Source: Polyodon spathula (Eukaryota > Chordata > Actinopteri > Acipenseriformes > Polyodontidae). From it: a DNA stretch of 64,000 nt. Both the position numbers and the translations under genes were made by a program. The notes under the pieces were generated by a model. The model had not been told where the DNA came from. It made no database searches and saw nothing but the letters and a program-made list of their open reading frames with translations. Below are positions 22,468 to 39,865 of the stretch, one piece after another (the first letter of the stretch is position 1; every line of letters starts with the position of its first letter). The DNA is taken from contig NC_054553.1 in the NCBI RefSeq assembly GCF_017654505.1, forward strand, positions 1,602,501 through 1,666,500, read 5' to 3'.

Positions 22468-24243
22468 AGGAGCTGAATTTACTGCAACCTGCAAGACAGC
22501 AGACCAATACAATTATTATGAGCAAAAACTATAAGCCACCAACTTTCTTAAAAATAATAGTAGTGGTTTAAAATTGCTACTTTTGGATGTTGTAACCATA
22601 GCAACCTAAGCATGGTTTCATTAAGCAGGTTTACATTACTTAATGGGTGTTATTATAATGGCCTTTGTCTGAATCCATTATCTCTGTACCGATAATTGCT
22701 TTCTTATTGCTTTGGGAGTCGATACATTTGTAAAATAAATATGCAGTTTTCAATGAACTATTTTTGTAGCACACTACAACAAACTTTCGAAAGATTTCCA
22801 GAAATCCACCTTGCTTATCTTCCACAACAAAAAGGCGTAATTTCTTCTGTAGTGTATAATTTCAGCTCTATTTTCAGTAGCCCCAAGGCAGAATTTGTTT
22901 TTCACAATGATGTCAACAGGAGGTTCAAGAATTTAAGTGTTTTATTTTCTCCTCATTTCTCACATTCATGCTAGTTAAAAATTATGACAAAAGAACCAGA
23001 AAAGTGTAACCAGGTTGCCTATACGCAAAACAGCAGCTCAGTTCTGTGCAGATCATACATATTATAGTCTAGTTACAGTGGGTGTTGTGCAGTACTGTGC
23101 CAGAGAGCTGAGATAAAGGGGACAGAAAAGTTCAATCTACACATGAAACTTAACCCTTATCAGTAAGGATGCTGGTAATGCCCCTCGAATACACATTCCT
23201 GCACAGCTGGACAGTAAAGGTCTCATAATATGAGAGTTTGAGATAGCAAAAACATTGTAAACTTAAACATCTGCTCTCAATTACACAAGTGAACCTTTAC
23301 TTATCTGCCTTTCATACGACTCAGACGAACACGTTCTCCCCTTCAGGACTCTACACAAAACTCTAATCCTGATCCATCTGAATTGGCTTTGTAATTGCGT
23401 ACCTAACCCTGAAATTAGTATTCAGATTTGTGCTAATCTACCTTTGGGAGGCTGCATTATTATGGACTTGTTCTTTAATTAAACTGCTAGCTTTCACTGC
23501 AACAAAGCATAGATAGATAACACTATTTAATACAGGCTGATTTTAATAAGCAGTCGACACTTAGATGCATAGACATAATAGTGTATAATATGTGCAACTT
23601 TGGTGTCAAAGCAAGGAGCCATAAGTAGCTCTATTTGATTAATTATTTTGCCTCATTAACTCATACATTTGCTGTCATTATCCAGCCATAACAATAAACT
23701 GTAGCATGAAATTGGTATTTCCGATGTAGCACACAGGATACAACACTTAAAAAGCCCTTTAAAATACTTTTTAAAAAATCACAAGAGTAAAGGAAGCTAC
23801 AGTTGCAAACATCCTCTTCTACGTCCACCAAGGCAATGCTTCAAGCACATTTCTGGATTCATAACTGCAATTGTGGGAGCTGTATAAAAAAGAATCCCTC
23901 AGTTAGATGCCAGTTCTCAGTATTGCAGGAATATGCATTTAATTTGAATCCCCAATTCAAAGGCACTGGTCGGATATTACCCAGTAGCAATCTTCTATGG
24001 ATTTATCCATCTATTGATTTAATTAAGATATGTGCAATGCTTACATCAATCGGGCATTCTGGCAAGGGAGATAAACCCATTCTGTACATTAGCGACTCAT
24101 GTATCCCAAATACACCATTCAGCCATCCATTAAAGCATACAATTTGCATAGTTATGCTTTCTTTTTAATGCAGTACAGTATGTGTACAATACCGGTGCTG
24201 GACTAATGGGGAAGCAAGCCCAAAATGAATAATGTTCTAATTG

Positions 24244-24245
<2 letters not shown>

Positions 24246-24301
<56 letters not shown>
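24246..24301. repeat. (ATT)n microsatellite
   Basis: About 18 uninterrupted ATT units, read as poly-Asn in the minus frame. Confidence 0.97.
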
Positions 24302-25439
24302 AATACAATACTTTTTACAGAGGTTGCTGTATTGTCTTTTTATGTAATAAATATTAATCCAATTTCTCTCAGTTATGTAGTAGCCGTCACGTGCATGGCC
24401 CCCAAAGAGCTGCACAAAATAAATAAATACATTTGTGCACTGTACATTCAAAAACTATTACAGCATTCTTAAATAATCTTTACAACATAACTACATTAAT
24501 AATTTAGACACAAATGACTCTATAAGCATTTATTGTTCTTATTTTTTTACGGTGAATGAGGCATGTTGTGTAGTAAAATATTAAAAGTCTGGCACATCCT
24601 TTGATTACATTTAACACCTCAAGAAAACTGTTAAAACTGATGTTGGTAGATTCCCCACCAGGTGAGACAGGAGACAAGTCGAATCAGATCTGACACTTGC
24701 CTCGAGGTCAAAATCAATTTCCTGTTGCCTTGGTAACGCCACCTCCCAGATCATGTCAGTGGGAGATGAAGAGGAGGTAACTGTGACAAAAAAAAAGAAA
24801 TAAAAAATGCAATATTTACCAACCGCAATATTTGTATGTTATTATTTTTATTGGAGGGAGATGATGTTGAAAAGATACTGATATGCTGAGATCACAGAGG
24901 AGGCAGCTTAAGTGGAAAACAAATTGATTCATTTAAAATGTCTACTATTAAAGGATTAGTATGGTAGATTTCACCTGCAGCCATCTTATCCAAGACTTAA
25001 CATGTACACAATGTTCCTGTCGGCACCAGGCTATATTTTTCTTTGTACTTTTGCTCGTATACTGTAGTCAAGAGTTTGATTAATTAGCCCCCAATTTTCT
25101 ATTACCTGACTTTCATGTTCCCCAGTGGCAGGGTATACACTGGTACAAACTGCAACATGTGAGCTTTGTGTCCTACCAGTGGCATTCAAGCATTGGATAT
25201 ACTGTAACTAACCAAAGTCCTGAGGATTTAACTGAATATCTGATACAGGCAGAACTGTATGCAAGATTAACCATGTATGTAGAACAATAATGGCAAATGA
25301 TGCTCAAAGTTACCATTGACACAATAGATGGGTCTTCAACACCTTCGCTTATAGAAGAACAACACAGTGAAACAACAGCATATCTGACCAAAACTGGGTT
25401 CGGACTCCTCCAGGCTGTAAACCTGTACAATCAACAGGA

Positions 25440-25640
25440 CCATTGAATTGTAGGGCCCTGTTGGAAGCATTCATGTTTAATGAAGGGGATTTTAATGGAT
25501 TTGCATACCGTGTTATTATTGCCATATCTCCCACTTCAATTGAGACCACTGCCAATGCAGAACTGGCAGCTGACAAGCTAGTATTGATCTTGAAAGGACC
25601 CCCGCCCTCTCCTTTAGTATATGCTGCAAAGCTCGTCTGG
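25440..25640. promoter_or_regulatory. Possible conserved element with octamer site
   Basis: Contains an exact POU octamer ATTTGCAT at 25499-25506, next to TTTTAATGG. The downstream block to about 25580 is complex and repeat-free. It is open in overlapping frames on both strands, with no family motif. The look is that of a conserved non-coding enhancer, but alignment is required. Confidence 0.3.
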
Positions 25641-26285
25641 GAATATAGAATGTCATGTTACCATAACAAGAACACTTTCCAAACTCTAAGCTCCCTTTAC
25701 ACTCTCATCAGTTAACACTGTGGAGGATAACGGGCCCTCATTAAGAATTCAGATAATAAAACAGGTATCATGCTATCTAGAATCAGAAGAAAAGGGCCTT
25801 TGTCAAAAATAAAAATTATACTGATCATTTCATTTGCTTTCGTGAAATTAATAATCACAAAGTACAATTTAATTTCCTGCTCAATTACATCTTAATTTAC
25901 AATTTTGACAAGTGGTGAACTTTGACACCTACTCTGAATTACTGCTGCTTTTCCAAACACCTCTCTTATTAGCAGTGCTCTTCAGGCACGTCTGGAAGAA
26001 ATCTGACGCTATATGAATATCTGAAGACAAAGCATTACAGCTTGTTCTACCTTGACTCATTGAGCTGCTCCACAACGAGCCCGTCCAAACGGGTATAACA
26101 AGCTAGTCAAAACAGTGTTTTAGTGAGATGGCTGTGGAATATTGTTTTAATAATTCCTCTGAGTAGTTAATCAAGCTTCTATTAAAAATTATAATTAAAA
26201 AATTCAAAAACAAACAAGCAACAGACATGGATGTAATGTAGGCTACTGTCAACAGCTGAAAAGCTTGTCTTTGAGTATTACACAC

Positions 26286-26288
<3 letters not shown>

Positions 26289-26328
<40 letters not shown>
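26289..26328. repeat. (GT)n microsatellite
   Basis: About 20 GT dinucleotides. Confidence 0.97.
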
Positions 26329-26330
<2 letters not shown>

Positions 26331-26559
26331 CAGCATATATACTATATGCATTTTAAAAAATTGCCTGAAGTTTCAAAAACATTTTTTTTTTTTAAAGGCT
26401 CTTCTACTTGTACGAATCTTAAATACATTTCCCCATGTACCCGAGCAACATCCATTAGCAGGAATGTGGGAGACACGAGATATCTTCATAGCTCATTCAT
26501 GGGTGCTGATAAGTAGGCACCTTGCTGGGGATGCTCCTAATCATACACTTTTGTTACAG

Positions 26560-26770
26560 CAGCTGCAGCGTCTTATCTGCCTCCCTAGAGCCCTGTTTGA
26601 TGATTGCTTGTGTGGGTATGCTTAGGCTTTCTGCAGGAGACTAATTTACATGCAGACAAGAGGGCAGACCTAAGGAGAGCATAAATGCAATTACACTGTA
26701 TGATTAATCATCTGGAGGCTCCTCGAGAAAGACAGGACAAGATTTCTACAAGGCATAACTACAGAAACAA
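26560..26770. promoter_or_regulatory. Possible conserved non-coding element
   Basis: Repeat-free and complex, with homeobox-like and POU-like cores: ATGATTAATCAT at 26700-26711 is a perfect 12-bp palindrome, and AAATGCAAT lies just upstream. No supported open frame. Called on composition and motif density only. Confidence 0.25.
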
Positions 26771-29700
26771 GATCATTGCTCCTCTGCAACTAGCCTTCCA
26801 GCGAATACTTGTGTTACTAGTTTGTTTTCCACAGTATATGCCAGCATTCTTGTAGTTTCTGTAATTATTAACCTGGTGTTATTTTGTGTATCTTAATATT
26901 CACATGGCTAAATGGGTTGCTTAATTTATTTGTTATTTCTTTTTGATACTGGACCGATGCGCTAATAAGCCGGTCAAGCTGAAGCATTTTACATATATGT
27001 AGTTATCTCTCTCACAGGTTAAAAGACTGCTTCCTCACTCCCTCTATCTACTAACCTCCAGCTGTGCTTTGTATGGACATATTTTTTGTAAAGATTTTAT
27101 TTTTTATTTAAGTATATTTTGATGAATAAACTTAAGGTAAAATTGATATCAATAAAATTATTCTAGACTTGGTTCCTTAATTAAAACTGTGATGCATACA
27201 GAAAAGGAATGAAACACATCAAAACAGACTTTCCCCAATTAGGTTTGGTCAGAATCCAACAGGTAGATACAGTAGTACATAAAGCTTTCGGTTTTTAATA
27301 GCATCAGTATCAGCTGCAGTGGGCATTACCTGCAGCTCAGTGACCTTGTCTTTTGATAATACACTCGCACTGGACACCTAACTGCCACTGCAGTCAATTA
27401 CCCAGCAGTTAATGACTGATGCGTCGAGCAATAACACTTCAGTAGGGTTATAGAGAGATTACAAATAGGATGTAACATTCCAGAAGAAATTCCTTTGATT
27501 CAATGCTACCTGCTGTAACAGGGGACACTCTCCAGCATTTGGAGCACGTTGTGAAGCTTCTGCAGTCAGTGTCCTCCACTCAATGTCTACCAACAGAAAT
27601 GCATAACAGAAATGTTAAATCTCATAATGAAGCTTTATGAGTATTTATGTATTCAAAAAGTTTCTTAATGACTAGACCATATAAATTGAGACTTGTGTGT
27701 TGGAATACAATTCAGTTCAGTGAAACACATCATAAAACAGCTTAATAATTGAAAAGCTTAGAAAGGCATTGTTTTATTTGCTTTTTTGTTAATAAAACTC
27801 AGATATAGAGATTCACCATATTATTAATTTATCACCCGAGCACACATTATCATGGCGACTGCGGTCACAGAGATGTGCAATGAAAGCACTTTAGTATGGA
27901 ATAGAATAGTTTGGTACACAGTTAACTACAGTGTTTTGGCCACTACAAGAATACTACACACCTTTTTGCTTGGGTACTCACACTGGGCATGGCATACAGT
28001 GTAAATACAAAAGTCTCTAAAAACAACCTAAAGTTTTGTAATTAGCATGTTTGTTGCATCTTAACTACAGAACAGCATGTGCTATTACAGTGTTGCTATG
28101 ATTTTCACTTAGTGTACAATGTTACCAAATGTTTTAATGATGCATTATATGCTCTATACTGCATATGGTTCTGCTAAGATAATCAGATACCTAACATAAA
28201 TTTCACCAGGACTAAGATCAAAATAAGATCGAGGCGTATGGGAGGTGGTGGTTCTACTGTGGTGAATTATTGTGGGTGTATGAATATAAAAAAACTTGCC
28301 TTCCAGGAGGTATGTATTGACTATTAAACAGTAACTCTGAAGATGCCTAAGTACTTGAGGTTCTACTGGTCATAGTGGTGATGTGGCTTCTTTAATATCT
28401 AATATCTGCTCCTTAGTTGTGTTCCTCATTTTAAAAAGTAGTGAAACATATACTGTCCTAACCAATACATCACAATCCTTGGTTTCACTATATATATACT
28501 TTACTCCTATGAAGCCACCTGGCAAACTAAATGCTATTCCACCTCCTCTAGACAGCATTTCAAAAAATAAATACATCTGGCTATGCCTTCAGGGTTCAAA
28601 GACTGTGGGTTGCTTGCTGGTACCATGTGGTGTCTGCAAGTCAAGTGCCTGACTTTAAAGAAAAGATTGGATTATTCTCCCCACAGCTTCCCATTTATTA
28701 AGATTTATAGGTGTCAGAATTAAAAGCTTTATCAGACAGCTCCAGCCCTTATAACTGAACCCAGCTGAGCAAGTGTTCCGGAGTTAGCAATTTAACTGAA
28801 ATCACAGTGAACATTTTCAGTGCCTTCATGTCCCTGATTGACAACGCTGCAATTTACAGATCAGGTGCCAAACACCAGTTTGTGTTATCAGGTACTAGTT
28901 ATTTCGAGCAAGCCGTCTACATGTTAGGTGCACATTTAAGACATATTTTCTTCGTATTTAATCCACTCCTAGCTGAATGAAGAGTTTCACAGCCCCTGAC
29001 TGTATTCATGTTGCATTGCATGCATTTTTTTTTAGTCATCATGAGATTCCAGTGTCACAGAAAATGTGGCCTGGGTACCTTAACAATACAATAGAATAAC
29101 ACTCCTACAGACAAAGGCAGCTTTTTTTTCTGATGAGTTCCAATGTCTTCTTAGACCCAACAAGAAATGCTGGACTTACTTAGACTAATGACGAAAACCA
29201 GGTCCAGTACAAGTCAAGAACATGTTTGAACTTCAGTGCAAATTATAGGAATGCTGTAATGCATACAAGCCATAACTTGTCTGACCTTGTATCTCAGCAA
29301 AGCATCAGGAAAACCCACAGCAATTGTATACCAATTCTCATGAATAAAAATAAAATAAGATAATGACCTTTCAGGTCTCTTTACATTGTATAATCAATGA
29401 CTTAGGTCTGCCATGATAAGAAATAAACAACACACAATGCTAAAAAGTGAATAACTATTGTTAAACCTCCTATTAAAATGCTGCAGCACACACAATGTGT
29501 TAACAAGTCCAAGTGCATGGAGCTCACCGGCAATACTGCTGATTCTGTGAGCCAAGAGTAGAGTCTGCAAGATACATAAATACTGTACACAATGTAAGCA
29601 GAAACAATTAGAGGCGCGGTATAATAACAAATTGAGAAAGTGCTTTCACATCGCAGGAACACTACCCCTCTCCTCCTCAACTGTGAACAATCCTGCCTGT

Positions 29701-31385
29701 CCTGTACTGTTAAACATCATTGAATTATTTATCTTGGAAGAAATAAGGAGGACTTTTGACTCCTGGGTCTAAGAAAAATGAACAGTCCCTTTCTGTACTT
29801 TTCTTCTTTTCCTTTTCTATCTCAAAACAGCTTTCTTGTTTAATGCCTTTTGTGACAACGGAAGCTGACACAAAGCCAACAGACTCAGTGCCCCCTTTCC
29901 ATAAAGGTTAGGTTACCATGTTTTATTCACCTCAGTTTATAGTACGTGCTATTTATATAGAGAGAGAGAATTTCTAGAGTGTTGGGTGTCACCCCTTTGT
30001 ATGGAATCTCTTTGGAGAAAAAGCAAGCAGTTATGAAAGCATTTAATTGTGTTGTATTGTAATCCAGTCCGAAACAAGTCTAAACCTGTTGGAATAAAAT
30101 GTATATTTGTAACAGGTGTGAAACATAAACAGTTGGACCGGAAATCTCAGTTAGCAAAATACCAGAAACCTCTTATGCCTTTAAAAGCATCCATGCACGA
30201 CAGAACCTGTTTAAAAATATGCTGGTTCTTATTGGCAATCGAATAGTAATGCATATTTAACACATTAATAATGGTTATTTTGATTCAGGCTCCCATGAAA
30301 TAATTATTTGTAGGAATGTGCTGCTTATAACACAACACAGACACGCAATCCTGTCAGGTATAAGAATGTTAAATCGGGAAAGACCATGCACCGTCCTAAC
30401 ACTGTGGCCTTTTGCCATAAAGAGATTAAACCTGTAATAATATCTGGAAAAGATTCTTGGAAAACTCTGCAATTTAATATGATCCATCTTATCTTTACGT
30501 GATAAAATACAAGTACAAACGCCAAAACTATTTGGAAATTTGTCACGAGCGATGTCTCAGATAGGCACACAAATACTTTACAGACTGTCGTGTGATATTA
30601 TGCCAAATCCACTGCATAGAAACTATGATGGAAGCGCTATAGTATTTTTGCAGCTCCAACGTAATGTATGGTACTCTGTGGTACTGTATTAAGGTTTTTC
30701 CCAGATACAACCAAGCCCGCCCTGTCAGTACAGCTAAGCTAAATCTGTTGAAGAAAATGAAGAAATCATATACCGTAAAGAACAAAAGAAAAAAAAAAAA
30801 AACCCAGATTCCAATCACGGTCATGCTTTATTTTAAGGAGCACTGTTTTGTAGTTTTTTAGTGTTATCAATACTATTATACTCACAGTTGTTGTTGCTGC
30901 AGAGAGGAGCTTAGATACACCTGGCAGAGGAAACTCAATAAGCACCATCTCCTTCGACGCTGTGAACTCACAGCCCTGTCAACATGTCAAGGAGCAGCGA
31001 AAGAGCAATGGTTTGCAAATGCATAGAAAGTGATTGGTCAAGGGAGGGTTCACCCGGTGAGCAAAACCAAAACACTGCTTTAATATGCATCTTATATTGA
31101 ACATGTCAAAATACTTTCCAAACACAGCGTGCTGTCAGTACAGGAACATCACAGATTAAAACACACACAGTGGGGTGAGGCAGGAGCAGTAAATGTGTCT
31201 CTATTCATGTTGCTGTTGTTTTGTTTTTAAAGTTTGTAACCATCTGGTTGTTCAATGTTTAGAGCATGTAACATGCAGTATCCATACAGTATGTAATTTT
31301 ACTATTATTAGCAATTCAGCCTAGTAATAAACTTTAATTTGTATAATATCAAATAACAAGATAGCCTGACACTGTTTTCAGTAGG

Positions 31386-31465
31386 GTCTCGGTGCTAGCT
31401 CATTGGTAGATGGGGGAAGCAGTCACATAGCAAGCCAGTAATTGGAGGAGATTCAAACCCAGGAT
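31386..31465 (+). repeat. tRNA-derived SINE head
   Basis: TAGCTCATTGG at 31396-31406 matches the pol III A box and GATTCAAACCC at 31450-31460 matches a B box, at tRNA-like spacing. Flanking sequence is not tRNA-like enough to fold as a functional gene, and a (TA)n tract follows at about 31481-31498. Best read as the 5' tRNA-related part of a decayed SINE. Confidence 0.6.
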
Positions 31466-35431
<3,966 letters not shown>

Positions 35432-35933
35432 TATATATATTTACATTAAGAATTATATCATATCTTCTTCCTAAATAAACACAATTGGCTCCCTTCCCTT
35501 GGCTCATGTTTTCGAGTAGGTCTTTACACAAACAAGATGCACCTCACAACGAGGGAATCATTCACCCAACACTGCAGTGATTAACACACAAGGGTCAAAG
35601 GCTAAATGCAGGCAGTGCACATAGAGCAGACCTGGAAGACATGTCTCAGGGATGCTTTGATACCACCTGGCAGTTTGGATTACCTGACAAATGATGTTCT
35701 CATGTACTGGTTGAGAACACACAGCTGAGTCAAGTTGTGCTTTTGATAATCGTCTAGATAAGCTTATAAAGTGAGAGGGATAAATACTTGTTTTCTTTTC
35801 ATTAAGATTGATTTAAACTCTTCTCCCCAGAAGACTAAGCCTTGCGTTTCATATAATAACGTTGGAATCACTTCACTTCCACATCCTTCACGTTGAAGTG
35901 CTTTCAGTCCTTCACTAATTGTGAGCAAAGCTG

Positions 35934-36078
35934 GATGACGAAGGTTGGAAAATGAAAGATAAAATTCAAAAGAAGAAATAGGACAATAAAAACAAGAACG
36001 AAAAAAAAAAAATTTAAAAAGAAAAAAAAGAAGAGAAAAAAAAAAAAAAAAAAAAAAAAAAGAAAAAAAAAACAAAAG

Positions 36079-36151
<73 letters not shown>

Positions 36152-36222
36152 AAAAACACAAAAAAAAAAAAAAAGTTAGCATATAAATAACAAAAACAAA
36201 AAGATGACGAAGGTTGGAAAAT
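35934..36222 (+). mobile_element. Poly-A-rich insertion with 20-bp direct repeats
   Basis: The sequence GATGACGAAGGTTGGAAAAT occurs exactly at 35934-35953 and again at 36203-36222. Between them lie 249 bp that are almost entirely A-rich, including a near-continuous poly-A tract from 36001 to about 36174. Perfect 20-bp flanking repeats around a poly-A insert are what LINE-mediated retroposition leaves behind. Almost no body sequence is present, so the source RNA cannot be named. Slippage expansion between pre-existing repeats is the alternative. Confidence 0.55.
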
Positions 36223-37731
36223 AAAACCATAACAAGTATGAACTAACTTTTTAAATTAAAAAAATGGAAGCATTGCTTTTCATATTACATAGCAACAAAC
36301 CAATCTCTAACAAACCTGAATAATCATGAATTAGAAAGGTGCCCCTTTTGCATTTTAAATGTAATTGTAAAATAAGAGAATCTTTCTAATGCATACACAG
36401 TACCCTGGCTGTAGGATTACTGCAAATGGAAAGGTCACATATCCAATACATGTACAAAACATCTGAAAGCAATATTTCAGAACAAGTTTATAAAAGCGGG
36501 CACTTTAGGCTTCAAAATCTCAATAACACAAATCTGGTTAAGGTGGAATGTAAGATTCTGGCAGAATTCATAAATAGTGTCTTAGAATAAGATTCCTCTG
36601 AAAAAACTAATACAAACCATGAGCAGATAAAGGAAGATATGAATACATTCTGGATTGAGATAAGAGATTTGACATGTTTTTTTTATTATTTTTATTTAAA
36701 CCTCCAATTTCTCACACAATAAAGAACATCTTAGGTGTTCAAAGAGATATCTGAGCTGTTAACTCCCTGCATGTTGGGTCCCTTTGTTCAGTGACAGATT
36801 GATTTCACATGTGTATACACTGGTGATGGTGATGTGAATGTTTCAAATGTCCATTTTATTTTTCTTTATTTTTTATTATTGATGCATTTTTGTAGTCTTC
36901 CATCTGGGAGATTCCGTAAAGGCACTGTGCAAGAATTCTTGTTGAAACTTTTTCCATTGGACTTTATACAGATCTTTTTGTATTGCTACATTTGCAACTC
37001 TGCAGGTTCATAAGGTATGACTTATCAGTTAGCTAACATTAACAGTGTGCTTTTCCTTTCACATAAATAGTGCAAATCCTTGGTCCCAGTTTGTGTTTGT
37101 ACCAGCACTGAAGTTACTGTAGCTCTTGACTCATAACAAAATGAATTAAACTCAAAAGCTTTGACTTACTTACCATAAGAGAAAACGCTGATTTATTTCC
37201 ATAATAAACATGTTTTAGCTGCAGTAAATTCTCTCTACCCAGCCTTTAAATGGTATCCTAATGACTTGTGTGACCACTGGAGGTTATTACTTTGATGCAG
37301 AAACAGAGTGACTGTTCATTTCAAGCTGTATTCACAACTTCAGACCTCTTTGGTAAGCTCAGTTCACCCCCAGTTAGATCAGGCATTTAGCAAAAAGCGT
37401 GGAAGGATTCATCTGACTTTCTGGCTCCATGTATAGGTTTGATTAAATCACGTGTTTGAGTGAGATTGAATTTATTACCTGCTTGAAGTGCAGATTAAAT
37501 ACCCATATGTGCATCCTGAGGACCAGAGACAAGATATTTTAAATAAGTTTAGAAAGGCCCCCTGGGAAGGCATATGCAAGAGTGTTGGTTTCATATAATG
37601 TAGAGCAGATAAGCTAGTTAAGCTGCTACTTTGTGTTACAGTGCACTGTTTTGTAAAAAGCCTCTGAGTTGCGTTGCTTCCATTACATATTATGAAGAGT
37701 ATGGTATGCATGGTAGGGAGGGGCTAATTAG
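36223..37731. other. Non-coding stretch, no gene seen
   Basis: AT-rich sequence without recognised motifs; short open frames only. Confidence 0.6.
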
Positions 37732-37739
37732 CAAACTAT

Positions 37740-38119
37740 GGTAACACTTTACAGTAAGCGTCTTGAATTACTGTGTAGTTACATAGTAGTTACTTATTAA
37801 ATACGTGTGTACTTACAATGTTAATATGCATAATTACTATATGCTTAGTGTATTTCGTTGTGCATGATATAAATCTAATCCAATCTGTAACCCTTAAACT
37901 AAAGCTAGCTCAAAATCCCTAATCCTACCTCCATAACCCTAACCCTTACAATTTTCTAATACAATTGTGTACTTACATACCGGTATATATAAAGATGTAC
38001 CTGTTAAATACATTGTAACTATGCATAATAACATTGTAATTATGAGTAAGTACACATTACTAAGTAACCACTATGTAAATGCACAGTAACCAGAAACACT
38101 TAATGTAAAATGTGTTACC
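37740..38119. mobile_element. hAT-type MITE with intact 8-bp TSD
   Basis: A 380-bp element begins GGTAACACTTTACAG and ends TGTAAAATGTGTTACC, imperfect terminal inverted repeats. It is flanked on both sides by CAAACTAT (37732-37739 and 38120-38127). An 8-bp target duplication is the hallmark of the hAT superfamily. The two halves are imperfect reverse complements (foldback), and the centre carries telomere-like CCATAACCCTAACCC. It has no coding capacity, so it would depend on a hAT transposase from elsewhere. Confidence 0.85.
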
Positions 38120-39383
38120 CAAACTATTTCTAAACACACCCATTGAGAACTGTGTTTGTTTTTGCTTTTTAAATGCATTAGTGCTAACAAATACAATGTC
38201 TGCTTCTTATTGTCACAGAATCGATCCTGTCACTAGCTATTTATAAAATACTTCATTTTAATCAACAACGGAAAAAGCTTGACATTTCTCAGTCTCATAT
38301 TTCAATTCCTGCATCTCATCAAAAAGCGAAGAGCTGCTGTACCTGCACTAACACAAGATATGTGCTCCATTGCTGTATTAAAAAACACATAAAACTCAGC
38401 AGAGCAATCTGAAATAATTTCCTTTCGCAGGCTGAGTAGCAGGCAGAGCTGTAAGGACACTGGAGACTGAGTGTGCTCTTAAAAGAGGACTCCTGAAATT
38501 GAGGCTGACACCTGATCAGGCCACTCGAATTCAGGAAGGAGCTTCTCTCATCCGCAGCAGAGAGTTGAAGTTCCACTTAGCACTTTAAAACCTTAAACCT
38601 AATTTACAAAATCCAGTCACAGCAACGACAAAAATAGACACTGCCATGCATAGGCATCCATGTCCGTTCTGGATCTTGAAACTACTTTATTATAAGATGA
38701 CTTGTTTTTATGGACTTATCTATTTGAAATGCAAGCCTGGTTATATGGAAAGGGACTTTTTTTTTTTCTTTACCGAGTATCTATATGAATGCATCTGCAT
38801 CAGGCGTACTACTTGATGAGTGGCATAGATAAAGCTATGTATCACAAACTCCATTATCAAAGCAGGCATTTTCTAAGCTAAAATAGGTTTGTGAATGCAG
38901 GAAAGGTAGCTTACTGCCGGTATGGATTTTATATTCAAAAGTGCGGCTCACCTGGACCTACAAGTCATTTTAGCAACATCAAGATTCAAGTGCTGTGTAA
39001 TTTATAAGCTGAGCTGTCAGAATCACCAACCGTTCACTAGAGCACGCTTCTCAGTACAAAGGTTTAACTAAATTAGCAATGGAGATTGCATGAAGCGCAG
39101 TGCCTATCTGTTCTAGACAAATCCACATCTATTAACATTCGTATCCACGTTACTCAGTATTTAAATCCAGGTTGGGAAATTGCAATTTGCAGTCACCAGC
39201 CAGGTTCACTTAAAAGCTTTACTACCAGCAGCGGTGTCTGTACAAAGCAACTGAGCAATGGGACCACTTGCAAAGCTCCCAGCACTGTCTACTTCCAGCT
39301 TAGTCTGTCTCATAGAAGTGAATAGTGTGGATGTTCAGTCAGGCAGATGACAAGGCCAGCTCAGCAAAAGAGCAAGAGAGAAT

Positions 39384-39384
<1 letters not shown>

Positions 39385-39414
<30 letters not shown>
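39385..39414. repeat. Poly-T run
   Basis: Thirty uninterrupted T residues. It may be the tail of a minus-strand retroposon, but no body is recognised. Confidence 0.95.
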
Positions 39415-39417
<3 letters not shown>

Positions 39418-39865
39418 TCTGTCATCTTAAAAAAGACTGCTGTCTTAATAAAATACAAGAAATACAATAATACAATACAATAAATGAATGAATCCATGAA
39501 CATACTGAATCCATGAACAAATTGATAACACAAAAAAGATATAAAAACCCATAAAGAAAAATCCATGAAGTGGAAAGATAGGAAGAAATAAGCCTCCTTT
39601 GTGTTCCACAGCCATTTTACGTATACATTGTATTGTATTGTATTGTTCAGTACCAGGAGAACTGCCATCATGACACATTTTCTTTTTAAAGCACGTCCTG
39701 TACTGAAGGCTTATTGGTTGAAATAAGAAAACCTTACAGTGCGTGACATTTCCAATGCTACACAGACACCATGGGCCAAGGGTTCTAAGCGGTGGGAAGC
39801 CGTCACTTTCGCGTTTGTTACACTATCAGTACAAGTTAAACTTACCAGACATACCGCATACCTAT

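Larger units (their letters stand above)
22468..31385. other. Non-coding stretch with microsatellites
   Basis: No gene is seen. It holds an (ATT)n tract, a (GT)n tract and two possible regulatory blocks listed separately. Open frames such as 23803-24168 plus (121 codons) and 26293-26625 plus have no recognisable domain; the latter begins in the GT repeat. Confidence 0.6.

Noticed and set aside
23803..24168. 121-codon plus-strand open frame with a Cys cluster
   Set aside because: The CNCGSC stretch is isolated and no zinc-binding pattern is completed.
35764..36230. Poly-Phe minus-strand open frames
   Set aside because: Translation of a poly-A tract; not protein coding.
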